A DNA stretch of 14,067 nt from an uncultured Erysipelotrichaceae bacterium (GTDB taxonomy: Bacteria > Bacillota_I > Bacilli_A > RFN20 > CAG-826). The stretch's first letter is position 1, and each line of letters starts with the position of its first letter. A program made the position numbers and the translations under genes. Below are positions 6,724 to 14,067 of this stretch, piece by piece. Location of the stretch: positions 1 through 14,067 of the forward strand of contig CADBDO010000037.1 of NCBI GenBank assembly GCA_902793515.1, written 5' to 3'. The notes beneath the pieces are model-generated. The model made no database searches and was not told the origin of the DNA. It saw only the letters and a list, made by a program, of their open reading frames with translations.

Positions 6724-8728
6724 ATGGCGCTTTCAAAGTCCAAGAACATGAATTCCGCTCTCGCGAGCATCGGCATCTTTTCCTATGCGGATGTCCTTTC
6801 GCATCTCCCTAGGAGATACGAGAACTATACTTACACCGAGGAGAAGGTTTCTTACGAAGATAAAGAGCACCTCGTCCTCAAAGGAAAGATCAGGGGAGGC
6901 GCCCCTCATCCGATGAGGTTTGCCAAAAGAACCCTTTATCGTTTTTATTTCGAAACAGTAGGGGGAATGGTCTATCTCATCGAGGCCTGGAACCGCACAT
7001 ACCTTGGGCAGATGCTTAAGCCTGATACGATTTATACTCTGACAGGTGTTTATGAGAAGAATAGGCACACAGTCTCTTTGGTGAACATCCTCACCGGGGA
7101 GATCCCACAAGAGGAAGCCTTGAAGCCTGTTTATTCTCTTCCTGGCGATATTCAGAATTACGCTTTTATAAGGCTAGTGAAGAAGGCTCTTCTCGAAGGC
7201 GAGATTGATGATATCGTCCCAAAGAAATACAGAGAGAAATATCGTCTCTTGCCTCTTAAGGAAGCTTATCGTTTGGTGCACACTCCAAGGAGCTTTGCTG
7301 ACATCCATCAAGGCATGAGAACCCTCAAATACCAAGAGGCTCTTCTATTTGAAATCAAGAACCAGGAAGTGCGTGCCCAGAACAAAGCCCCAGAACAAAG
7401 CCTTACGCAAAGACAGAAGACGTCAAATCAACCGCGAAAAACTAAATATCTTCGTCAAATCCCTGCCGTATTCACTTTCAAGCGACCAACAAAAGGCCCT
7501 TGATGAATGCGTCAATGACATGGATAAGCAGAGTGTTATGTACCGCCTTTTACAGGGTGATGTTGGAACTGGAAAGACCCTTGTCGCCGCCCTTTGTGGG
7601 TACGCCAATTACACTAGAAGTGAGCAAACCGCTCTCCTTGCTCCAACCGACTCTTTGGCAAGGCAGCATTATGAAACTCTCAAGAAGCTCTTCGAAGGCA
7701 CTCACGTCAATGTCGGTCTCCTTGTCGGCGCTATGGAACCAAGCGAAAAGAGAGCAGCTCTCCAAGACCTTGAAGATGGCACGATCGACATCGTCGTTGG
7801 AACTCACGCCCTTTTCTCGAAAGGGGTCACATATGCATACCTTGGTCTTGCCATCATAGATGAGCAACATAAGTTCGGCGTTAACCAAAGAACCCTCCTT
7901 CTCGATAAGGGTGAGCACGCTGATCTTTTGCTCATGAGCGCAACCCCAATCCCTCGTACTCTCACGATGACCATCTATGGCGACCTTGATATCTCAACCC
8001 TCACCGAATTCCCACAAGGAAAGAGAAACGTCAAAACGATTTTGACCAAGAGAGGGGATAAGAAAGTCGCCGCTCTTTGTGAGAAGTCCTTAGAAGAGAA
8101 GAAACGCATCTACGTTGTCGTCCCTCAGATCGAAGGAGGGGAGAACAAAGATGTCACATCCGTCAAAACGGTCTACGAAAGATACAAGAAATACTATGGC
8201 GATAAAGTCGTCATGATGCATGGCCAGATGAGCGAAGAAGATAAGAATGTCGCCATTCTCGCTTTCAAGAGCGGTATCTGCCCAATCTTGGTTGCAACCT
8301 CACTCATTGAGGTTGGCATCGACGTCAAAGAAGCAAACCTCATGATCGTCTATTCGCCATCCCATTTCTCGCTCTCTAGCCTCCATCAGTTGCGTGGCAG
8401 AGTAGGGCGAGATGGTTCGCCTGCGTCATTTGTTCTTTTCGGAGAGGGCGACGATGAAGAAAATGAGAAACTGTCGGTTCTTTTGAAGAGCGACGATGGC
8501 TTTGAGATCGCGGAGATGGACCTCAAATTACGTGGTCCTGGAGAACTTATGGGAACCCGTCAATCAGGCCTTCCGTCTTTCCTTGTGGCGAATATCATCA
8601 GCGACTTCAAGATCTTCGAATGTGCGCGTGACGACGCCAAAGAAATTATCAAGGACGCTAAGTCCATTGATAACGTCATCATCATGAATGAAGTGAAGAA
8701 GTCATTAGGCGACTTCCGATTATCCTAG
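6724..8728 (+). pseudogene. recG: ATP-dependent DNA helicase RecG, frameshifted by a 13-bp tandem duplication
   Basis: RecG remodels stalled replication forks and branches Holliday junctions. Here the reading frame is split. The first part (6724-7503) encodes the wedge/OB region (IGIFSYADVLSHLPRRYENY) and then runs into a TGA after 39 out-of-frame residues. The second part continues in the +1 frame to 8728 and holds the helicase core: Walker A GDVGTGKT, DEQHKFGV, MSATPIPRTL and QLRGRVGRDG. The break is the duplicated 13-mer at 7376-7401. Removing one copy joins EVRAQNKA to LRKDRRRQ and gives 663 residues, close to the usual RecG size, with Walker A at residues 274-281. No other defect is seen and all helicase motifs are intact, so the lesion looks recent, switchable or artefactual. 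Unless frameshifting occurs, the first fragment lacks the motor. The ATG has no Shine-Dalgarno and is the only in-frame start after an upstream TAG. Confidence 0.93.
7376..7401 (+). repeat. 13-bp perfect tandem duplication inside recG
   Basis: CCCAGAACAAAGC occurs twice in a row (7376-7388 and 7389-7401). Thirteen is not a multiple of three, so one extra copy shifts the frame by +1. The unit encodes the end of AQNKA; a single copy gives the continuous reading frame. Consistent with replication slippage. Confidence 0.97.
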
Positions 8729-8742
8729 AATAGTATTTGGTT

Positions 8743-8761
8743 GATAGTTATACTAACTATC
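8743..8761 (+). promoter_or_regulatory. Perfect 19-bp palindrome over the plsX -10 element (candidate operator)
   Basis: GATAGTTATACTAACTATC: arms GATAGTTA (8743-8750) and TAACTATC (8754-8761) are exact reverse complements around TAC. The -10-like hexamer TATACT (8749-8754) lies at its centre, so a dimeric repressor bound here would block polymerase. No T-run follows, so it is not an intrinsic terminator. In Bacillus the fapR-plsX promoter carries a FapR operator that senses malonyl-CoA. This palindrome shares only the ATACTAA stretch with the FapR boxes I recall, so the identity of the binding protein is open. Confidence 0.6.
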
Positions 8762-8779
8762 GAAGCAGAGGTTTTCACT

Positions 8780-9766
8780 ATGAAGAAAATTGTTGTCGAT
8801 ATGATGGGAAGCGACTTAGGCAGCGTTGCTACCAAAGAAGGTGTTTCCCTTTTCCACGAAAAGCATCCCGATGTCGAGCTCATCCTTGTTGGCAAGGAAG
8901 CCGAGCTCAAAGATATGACCTTCGCCAAGATTGTCAATGCCGATGACGTCGTTGAGATGACCTGTGGCGCCCTTGAAGTCATTAGACGCAAAGGCTCATC
9001 CATGGTCATTGCTTTGAACACCGCCAAAGAAGAGAATGCCGATGGCATTATCTCCGCTGGTGCGACTGGCGCCTTCCTTAGCGCAGCCACCCTCATCCTC
9101 AAGAAGATCCCGGGCGTTCAGCGTCCTGCTTTAGTCACCGCTTTCCCTCAGCTTGAAGGAAACGGATACACCACCCTTCTTGATGTCGGTGCCTCTAACA
9201 CCAATACCCCAGAAGAATTAGCCCAGTTCGCCTTCATGGGAACTTGCTACTCTAGAGCGGTCTATGGCATCAAAGAACCACGTGTCTGCTTGCTTAGCAA
9301 CGGTAGTGAGGAAGGCAAAGGCTCCCCAGTTGGAAAAGAGGCCTACCAACTCCTCAAAGAAATGAAAAACATCAATTTTGCCGGGAATATTGAAGGCGAT
9401 AAGCTCCTTAAAGGCTTAGCCGATGTCGTCGTCAGCGACGGCTATACCGGCAACGTCATGCTTAAGACCACCGAAGGAACCGCTAAAGGAATGGGCAAAC
9501 TCCTCAAGAAAGGATTCATGTCCAAACTCCGCTGCAAGATCGGTTACCTCTTCGCCAAACCAGCCGTTAAACTTCTCACCAGCAAACTTGATCCAAGTAA
9601 CGTCGGTGGAGCCATGCTTATGGGCGTTAATGGCGTCGTCGTCAAAGCCCATGGCAATAGCACTGGCAAATCATTCCATAGCGCGATGGAAGTTCTCTAT
9701 CACTTGATTGAGGGCGATGTCATCACCAAGATCAAAGACGCGTTCGTCGAGGAAAAAGCCGAATAA
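8780..9766 (+). CDS. plsX: Phosphate acyltransferase PlsX
   Basis: PlsX interconverts acyl-ACP and acyl-phosphate, the donor used by PlsY to make lysophosphatidic acid at the membrane. The 328-residue length fits the family (about 330). The N-terminus MKKIVVDMMGSD, then GALEVIRRKGSSM, the glycine-rich ISAGATGAFLSAATLIL with QRPALVTAFP, LLDVGAS, and the C-terminal VVSDGYTGNVMLKTTEGTAK with NSTG are family hallmarks. The ATG at 8780 is preferred because AGAGG (8767-8771) lies 8 nt ahead; an upstream in-frame TTG at 8741 would start inside the promoter palindrome. The TAA overlaps the rnc ATG by one base. In Bacillus plsX is followed by fabD, fabG and acpP; none of them is here. It may channel FakA-made acyl-phosphate. 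Confidence 0.95.
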   Translation: MKKIVVDMMGSDLGSVATKEGVSLFHEKHPDVELILVGKEAELKDMTFAKIVNADDVVEMTCGALEVIRRKGSSMVIALNTAKEENADGIISAGATGAFLSAATLILKKIPGVQRPALVTAFPQLEGNGYTTLLDVGASNTNTPEELAQFAFMGTCYSRAVYGIKEPRVCLLSNGSEEGKGSPVGKEAYQLLKEMKNINFAGNIEGDKLLKGLADVVVSDGYTGNVMLKTTEGTAKGMGKLLKKGFMSKLRCKIGYLFAKPAVKLLTSKLDPSNVGGAMLMGVNGVVVKAHGNSTGKSFHSAMEVLYHLIEGDVITKIKDAFVEEKAE

Positions 9767-10467
9767 TGAGTTACCTTGATCCCCTTTTCAAAACCTTAGG
9801 AATCGAAGCCAAGAACAAAGACGTCTACGAAGTCGCTTTGACCCATAGCTCCGTTAATGCTGTCACAAACAAAAAGCATCAGGACTATGAGAGGCTTGAG
9901 TTTTTAGGTGACTCTGTTGTGGGCGCGGTCACAGGCGAGCTTTGCTACCGTTACCACCCAGAGATGCAGCAAGGGGATTTAAGCATTCTCAAAAGCCAAT
10001 TCATCAGAACCGAATCTGAAGCGGACTTAGCCAAGCAGATTGGCCTCCTCCCATATATCAAAGTCGGTCCATCCTTCACCGGAAAGATCGAAGACAATCT
10101 CTCCGTCCTTGAGGATTGCTTTGAATCCTTCATCGGAGCGATGCTTCTCGACCAAGGATTGGAATTCACGCACAAATTCGTTTGGAATCTCTTTGAGAAG
10201 CCAATTCAGTACGGAACCATCCTCTATGAGGAGAATCCTAAGAGCGAGCTTCAGGAAGCCATCCAGGCCGATACCAAAGAGACCGTCGTCTATAAGACCC
10301 TCAAAGAAGAAGGTCCAAGCAATAACAAGATTTATACCGCTGGCGTCTACTTCATGGGCAGCGAGCTCGGAAGAGGAACTGGCAGAAGCAAGAAGGAAGC
10401 GGAGACCGCAGCCGCGAAAGACGCTCTCAACAAGAGAGCCTATATCGCCCTACCAGAGGAAAAGTAA
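9766..10467 (+). CDS. rnc: Ribonuclease III
   Basis: Double-strand-specific endoribonuclease that processes rRNA precursors and structured mRNAs. The 233-residue length is normal. The catalytic domain carries ALTHSS, then ERLEFLGD (metal-binding E42, E45 and D49) and DCFESFIGA (D117, E120), so all catalytic acidic residues are present. The double-stranded RNA-binding domain covers about 158-228 (PKSELQEAIQ to KKEAETAAAKDAL). The start overlaps the plsX stop (TAATG) and the stop overlaps the ftsY start in the same way, which suggests coupled translation. The Bacillus neighbour smc, which normally separates rnc and ftsY, is absent. Confidence 0.96.
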   Translation: MSYLDPLFKTLGIEAKNKDVYEVALTHSSVNAVTNKKHQDYERLEFLGDSVVGAVTGELCYRYHPEMQQGDLSILKSQFIRTESEADLAKQIGLLPYIKVGPSFTGKIEDNLSVLEDCFESFIGAMLLDQGLEFTHKFVWNLFEKPIQYGTILYEENPKSELQEAIQADTKETVVYKTLKEEGPSNNKIYTAGVYFMGSELGRGTGRSKKEAETAAAKDALNKRAYIALPEEK

Positions 10468-11444
10468 TGGGTTTATTCAGTTATTTAAAAAGCAAGTTTT
10501 CAAAGAAAGAGAACAACAAGACCTATGAGAAAGGCTTAGCCAAGAGCAGAGCCGCTTTCGCCGATCGTCTTGAAGATCTTTCCAAGCGTTATAAGAAAGT
10601 CGACAATTCCTATTTCGAGGAATTGGAGCAAATCCTCATCGAAGCGGATGTCGGCGTTGGCCTCACCCTTAAACTCGTTGAGAACCTCCTCGACAAATCC
10701 CAGAAAGAAAACATCTCCGAACCAACCAAAATCAACGAAGAGCTCATCGACCAGATGTTCGTGAGCTATGTCGAAGGCGGAGAAAGCATCACCAACGAAA
10801 TCCAGTTCGCCGAAGAAGGTCCAACCGTCCTTCTTGTCGAAGGCGTCAATGGCGTAGGCAAAACAACCTCCATTGCCAAACTCGCCCATCGCTACATGAA
10901 GAAGGGCAAGAAAGTCATGCTTGTCGCTGCTGATACCTTCAGAGCCGGAGCGGTGGAGCAGCTTAAGATTTGGGCCGAGCGCCTCAAGTGCCCAATCGTC
11001 ACCGGACTTGAGAATGGCGACCCAGCATCCGTTTGCTATGACGGCGCCAAATACGCAAAGAACAACAACATCGATCTTATGATCGTCGATACGGCAGGCC
11101 GTCTCCATAACAAAGCCAACCTTATGGCGGAGTTAGGCAAGATCAAACGCGTGCTTGAACGCGAGATCCCAGGTGCGCCGCATGAGACCTTCCTCATCAT
11201 CGACGCCACAACCGGACAAAACGGAGTTTCGCAAGCAAGCGCCTTCAAAGAAGTCAGCAATATCAGCGGCATCGTCATCACCAAGATGGATGGCACCTCC
11301 AAAGGAGGCATCATCCTTTCCATCCGTGATGAACTCGGTGTCCCTGTCCGTTTCATCGGCTTAGGCGAAGGAATGGACGACCTTGAGGAATTCGATCTCG
11401 ACGAATACCTCCATGCCTTGCTAGTGGGGAATGAGAAGAAATGA
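10467..11444 (+). CDS. ftsY: Signal recognition particle receptor FtsY
   Basis: Membrane-associated GTPase that receives ribosome-nascent chains carried by Ffh and passes them to the Sec translocon. At 325 residues it is a compact NG-type FtsY without the long acidic domain of enteric bacteria; the N-terminal MGLFSYLKSKFSKKEN looks like the amphipathic lipid-binding helix. The N domain is followed by the G domain with P-loop GVNGVGKTT (G126-T134), DTFRAGAVEQL, DTAGRLHNKANLM, TKMDGTSKGG and the closing GLGEGMDDLEEFD. AGAGGA (10455-10460) lies 6 nt before the ATG. Its last four bases overlap the ylxM start (ATGA). Confidence 0.96.
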   Translation: MGLFSYLKSKFSKKENNKTYEKGLAKSRAAFADRLEDLSKRYKKVDNSYFEELEQILIEADVGVGLTLKLVENLLDKSQKENISEPTKINEELIDQMFVSYVEGGESITNEIQFAEEGPTVLLVEGVNGVGKTTSIAKLAHRYMKKGKKVMLVAADTFRAGAVEQLKIWAERLKCPIVTGLENGDPASVCYDGAKYAKNNNIDLMIVDTAGRLHNKANLMAELGKIKRVLEREIPGAPHETFLIIDATTGQNGVSQASAFKEVSNISGIVITKMDGTSKGGIILSIRDELGVPVRFIGLGEGMDDLEEFDLDEYLHALLVGNEKK

Positions 11445-11776
11445 AAGACGAGATCATCGTTAGACGCGAAGAAGTGATTGAGCTCTTTGACTCTTATGGG
11501 GAGCTTCTTACGAAGACCCAGCAGGACCTTTTCAAAGAGTACTATCTCTATGACCTCTCTCTTAGCGAAATCGCTGAGGATAGGGGAATCTCTAGAAGCG
11601 CGGTCAACGACACCCTTAAGAAAGCAATCGCCAAACTTGAGGAACTTGAAAGCAAGGTCAAACTCATAAAAATCAAAAAATCCCTGCAAAAACGCATCGA
11701 AAAACTAGAAAAAGCAAACGAAAACGAAAAAGAAGAGGCACTAGACTCTTTGAAGGAGTACATCAATGGCATTTGA
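11441..11776 (+). CDS. ylxM: YlxM/p13-like DNA-binding protein, SRP-associated
   Basis: Small (111 aa) helix-turn-helix protein always found next to ffh in Firmicutes; in streptococci YlxM binds SRP components and modulates them. The YlxM pattern is plain: FDSYGELLTKTQQDLFKEYYLYDLSL followed by the helix-turn-helix LSEIAEDRGISRSAVNDTLKKA (about residues 43-66). The C-terminal third (about 70-111) is a lysine/glutamate-rich likely coiled coil whose DNA is unusually A-rich, using AAA lysine codons where the rest of the window favours AAG. It starts on the ftsY stop (ATGA) and overlaps ffh by 11 nt; its TGA stop shows that TGA is not read as tryptophan in this organism. Confidence 0.92.
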   Translation: MKDEIIVRREEVIELFDSYGELLTKTQQDLFKEYYLYDLSLSEIAEDRGISRSAVNDTLKKAIAKLEELESKVKLIKIKKSLQKRIEKLEKANENEKEEALDSLKEYINGI

Positions 11777-13112
11777 GACATTATCAGAAAAATTCAGCGC
11801 CCTCTTTAAGAAGATGCGCAAAGAAGACAAGCTCACCGAAGCCAATGTCGAAAGTGCAATCCGTGAGATCCGCATCGCTCTCTTAGAGGCCGACGTCAAT
11901 TTCAAAGTCGTCAAGGCCTTCACTGAGGACGTCAGAGAAAAAGCCCTTGGCCAAGAGGTCCTTCTCAAGGTCAACCCATCCCAGCAGTTCATCAAGATCT
12001 GCCACGACGAACTTGTTTCTCTCCTTGGACAAGACAACAGCCAAATCAAATACCAAAACGGCCTTACGATCATCATGCTTGTTGGTCTACAAGGTTCAGG
12101 TAAGACCACCAGTGCTGGTAAGCTTGCCAATCTCTTGAAGAACAAGCTTTCAAAGAAAGCTCTTCTTGCAGGCTTAGACGTTTATCGTCCAGCCGCTATC
12201 GAGCAATTAGGAACAGTTGCGAAACAAGTCGGTGTCGATTTCTTCAACATGGGCACCAACGTCGACCCAGTCGAAGTCGCGAAGAAAGCCGTCAAGAAAG
12301 CAACCGATGAGAACTACGACGTCCTTATCCTTGATACCGCTGGCCGTCTCCAGATCGACGAGAAACTTATGGATGAGCTTAAGAACATCAACAAAGCCGT
12401 CCACCCAGATGAGGTCCTTCTCTTAGTCGATGCTGCTGCCGGTCAAGATTCCGTCAACGTCGCCAACGCCTTCAACCAAGACTTGCGTCTTACCGGTGTC
12501 ATCATGTCCAAACTTGATGGTGACGCCAAAGGCGGTGCTGCCCTCTCAATCAAATACATGACCGGACTTCCGATCAAATTCGCCGGCGTCGGTGAGAAAC
12601 TCACTGACCTCGACATCTTCTATCCTGACCGTATGGCCGACAGAATCCTTGGCATGGGTGACGTCGTCTCTCTTGTCGAAAAGGTTCAAGAGACCGTCGA
12701 CCAGAAAGAGGCGGAACGCGAAGGCCGCAAACTCATGGAAGGCGACTTCACGCTTGAGGATATGCTTAAGCAGATGAAGATGGTTCAGAAGCTTGGCTCC
12801 TTAGGAAACCTTCTCAAAATGATTCCAGGCGCACCAAAGGTGAGCGAAGAACAACAAGAGCAAGCTAAGAAAGAGATGAAGGTTTTCGAGGCCATCATCA
12901 ATTCGATGACCCCATATGAGAGACGTCATCCAGAAGTCCTCAAATTCTCCCAGAAGAACAGAATCGCAAAAGGCGCAGGCAAAACCAATGCCGACGTCAA
13001 CCGTGTCATTCGTAAGTGGGAGAACTCCAAACAGATGATGAAGCAGATGAAACAATACAGCAAACCAGGCAAGATGCCTGGTGGATTTGGTGGATTCGGA
13101 GGAATGCGTTAA
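11766..13112 (+). CDS. ffh: Signal recognition particle protein Ffh (SRP54)
   Basis: GTPase that, with 4.5S/6S RNA, recognises signal peptides and targets ribosomes to FtsY. The 448-residue protein has the N domain (LLEADVNFKVVKAFTEDV), the G domain with P-loop GLQGSGKTT (G107-T115), DVYRPAAIEQL, DTAGRLQIDEKLMDEL, SKLDGDAKGG and GVGEKLTDLDIFYPDR, then the M domain from about 300 (FTLEDMLKQMKMVQKLG, MTPYERRHPE, RIAKGAGK) that binds SRP RNA and signal peptides. The tail is methionine- and glycine-rich (PGGFGGFGGMR). AAGGAG (11753-11758), inside ylxM, lies 7 nt ahead. No SRP RNA gene is seen in the window. The stop overlaps the next start. Confidence 0.97.
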   Translation: MAFETLSEKFSALFKKMRKEDKLTEANVESAIREIRIALLEADVNFKVVKAFTEDVREKALGQEVLLKVNPSQQFIKICHDELVSLLGQDNSQIKYQNGLTIIMLVGLQGSGKTTSAGKLANLLKNKLSKKALLAGLDVYRPAAIEQLGTVAKQVGVDFFNMGTNVDPVEVAKKAVKKATDENYDVLILDTAGRLQIDEKLMDELKNINKAVHPDEVLLLVDAAAGQDSVNVANAFNQDLRLTGVIMSKLDGDAKGGAALSIKYMTGLPIKFAGVGEKLTDLDIFYPDRMADRILGMGDVVSLVEKVQETVDQKEAEREGRKLMEGDFTLEDMLKQMKMVQKLGSLGNLLKMIPGAPKVSEEQQEQAKKEMKVFEAIINSMTPYERRHPEVLKFSQKNRIAKGAGKTNADVNRVIRKWENSKQMMKQMKQYSKPGKMPGGFGGFGGMR

Positions 13113-14067
13113 TGGCCGACGAAGCTGAGAAGCAAGTACTCTATCAACCGAAGAAAATGTACAACACGATGCTGAAACAGCAGTATCACGATACTGCGGC
13201 ATCGTATTTCGACGACCTTTGCGCCAAGTCCGGCGTCAACAAAGAAGAGAACGCCGCCCTCGTTAAGAAGTACAACCATCAGTGCGGTATCACCCGTCGT
13301 GCATCTGAGACATATAGCAAACTCAAGACCGCGAAGATCCTTCTCATCGTCTTCGCTATCCTTTCTTTCATCGCCTCGGTTATTGGAATCGTTCTAGGAA
13401 CGACCTCCGATATGGATGCGGTGGCAGGCTGGATCGTCTTTGGGGTCTGCATTGCTTTAGGCATTGCGCTCCTTCTCATCTATTTCCTCGCCGTCCAAAA
13501 GAAACTCGCCGCTGCGAAAGCCGTCCTTGATGAAGAGGAGAAGAAGAAGCAAGAGCTCCTTCAGGCCTGCTACGATACCACGGCCCCGTTAAACAACATG
13601 CTCGATTGGGGAGTCCCACAGGAAGTCATGGAGAAAGCCACTCCAATCATCGACCTTGACCCAATCTTCATGGGCGATAGACTCCAAGCCCTCATTGAGA
13701 AATTCGGATTCGAAGAGGTCACCGACCCATACAAATCCGTCCTCGAAGTCTTAAGCGGACAAATACAAGGCAACCCATTCGTCCTCGAGAAGGTCCTCGA
13801 ATGCGAGATGTATAACAAACGTTACGAAGGCACCCTCACGATTCACTGGACGACCACATACCGCGACAAGGAAGGCCATGTCCAAACGCAGCATCATAGT
13901 GAGACCCTTCACGCCTACGTTTATCATCCAGCTCCAAGATACACCGCGGTCACCCAGCTTGTTTATGGCTCTGAAGCCGCTCCCCACCTTGTATTCTCCC
14001 GTAGCCCAGTCCATGCCGAGAAGATGAACGAGAAAGAACTCCAGAAATTCGTCAAGAACCGCATCAA
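13112..14067 (+). CDS. Uncharacterised two-helix membrane protein, partial (runs past the window end)
   Basis: An open frame of 318 codons with no stop before the window edge. It starts on the A of the ffh stop codon (TAATG), with GGAGGA (13098-13103) 8 nt ahead, so it is coupled to ffh. I do not recognise the family. Residues 1-74 are soluble and charged. Two membrane helices lie at about 75-95 and 104-127 with a short loop, then a lysine/glutamate coiled segment (128-151). Next comes a larger soluble region of mixed character that includes DLDPIFMGDRLQALIEKFGF and a beta-rich stretch (GTLTIHWTTTYRD, ETLHAYVYHPAPRYT). Both termini would be on the same side of the membrane, probably the cytoplasm, since no signal peptide is present. 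Codon use matches the neighbours. Function is unknown; proximity to the SRP genes hints at membrane-protein biogenesis, but that is weak inference. Confidence 0.85.
   Translation, partial: MADEAEKQVLYQPKKMYNTMLKQQYHDTAASYFDDLCAKSGVNKEENAALVKKYNHQCGITRRASETYSKLKTAKILLIVFAILSFIASVIGIVLGTTSDMDAVAGWIVFGVCIALGIALLLIYFLAVQKKLAAAKAVLDEEEKKKQELLQACYDTTAPLNNMLDWGVPQEVMEKATPIIDLDPIFMGDRLQALIEKFGFEEVTDPYKSVLEVLSGQIQGNPFVLEKVLECEMYNKRYEGTLTIHWTTTYRDKEGHVQTQHHSETLHAYVYHPAPRYTAVTQLVYGSEAAPHLVFSRSPVHAEKMNEKELQKFVKNRI

Noticed and set aside
7340..7503. Programmed ribosomal frameshifting as the explanation of the split recG
   Set aside because: The change is +1 and coincides exactly with a perfect 13-bp duplication. 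I see no slippery heptamer plus downstream structure suited to a +1 shift, and single-copy sequence reads through cleanly. Mutation or phase variation is simpler.
8743..8761. Palindrome before plsX as a transcription terminator of recG
   Set aside because: The dyad is A+T-rich and is not followed by a T-run; its centre matches a -10 element, so an operator is more likely.
11774..11776. TGA read as tryptophan (Mycoplasma-type code)
   Set aside because: TGA is the only stop of ylxM just inside the ffh start, the supported genes contain no internal TGA, and tryptophan is always TGG, so the standard bacterial code applies.
13279..14014. Minus-strand open frames near the window end suggesting a gene facing ffh
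   Set aside because: They are short, overlap one another's complement of a continuous plus-strand frame that begins at 13112 with a good ribosome binding site, and show no family features.

Overview
The window reads as chromosomal DNA of a low-copy-island, housekeeping type from a member of the Bacilli, probably an uncultured gut or host-associated lineage near the Erysipelotrichales/RFN20/RF39 groups. This rests on the gene order asp23(yloU)-fakA(yloV)-recG-plsX-rnc-ftsY-ylxM-ffh, which is the Bacillus order with pieces missing, and on the rRNA and protein types. Codon use strongly favours C-ending codons (GTC, ATC, AAC, GAC) with CCA for proline. TGA is a real stop here (it ends ylxM), so the Mycoplasma code does not apply. 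The genus assignment is inference; no search was run.

Layout. 1-354 is the 3' end of a 23S rRNA gene, followed by a 120-nt spacer, a complete 5S rRNA gene (475-591) and a stack of terminators to about 712. 811-2597 is a three-gene unit: an unrecognised 120-aa protein, an NfeD-family membrane protein and a stomatin/SPFH protein, closed by a terminator. 2741-4812 holds asp23 and fakA behind a good extended -10 promoter, closed by a terminator. 4947-6629 is a lipoprotein with an M6-type metallopeptidase domain. It has its own promoter and terminator and is inserted in an otherwise conserved cluster. 6724-8728 is recG, broken by a frameshift. 8780-13112 is a tight run, plsX-rnc-ftsY-ylxM-ffh, with stop/start overlaps at the four junctions. 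A membrane protein of unknown function starts on the ffh stop codon (13112) and runs off the window end.

How the genes fit together. FakA and PlsX both handle acyl-phosphate (fatty-acid activation and phospholipid entry). The fabD, fabG and acpP genes that usually lie between plsX and rnc are absent here, as is smc between rnc and ftsY. FtsY, YlxM and Ffh form the signal recognition particle targeting module. NfeD and SPFH proteins normally work as a pair in membrane microdomains.

The clearest surprise is in recG: a perfect 13-bp tandem duplication (7376-7401) shifts the frame just ahead of the helicase domain. Deleting one copy restores an uninterrupted 663-residue RecG. Other points worth a second look are a perfect 19-bp palindrome over the plsX -10 element, a recG promoter placed so that the mRNA should be leaderless, a hairpin at the 5' end of the peptidase transcript that covers its ribosome binding site, and two unrecognised proteins (811-1173 and 13112-end). 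I see no CRISPR array, prophage or insertion sequence, and no clear new multi-gene system.
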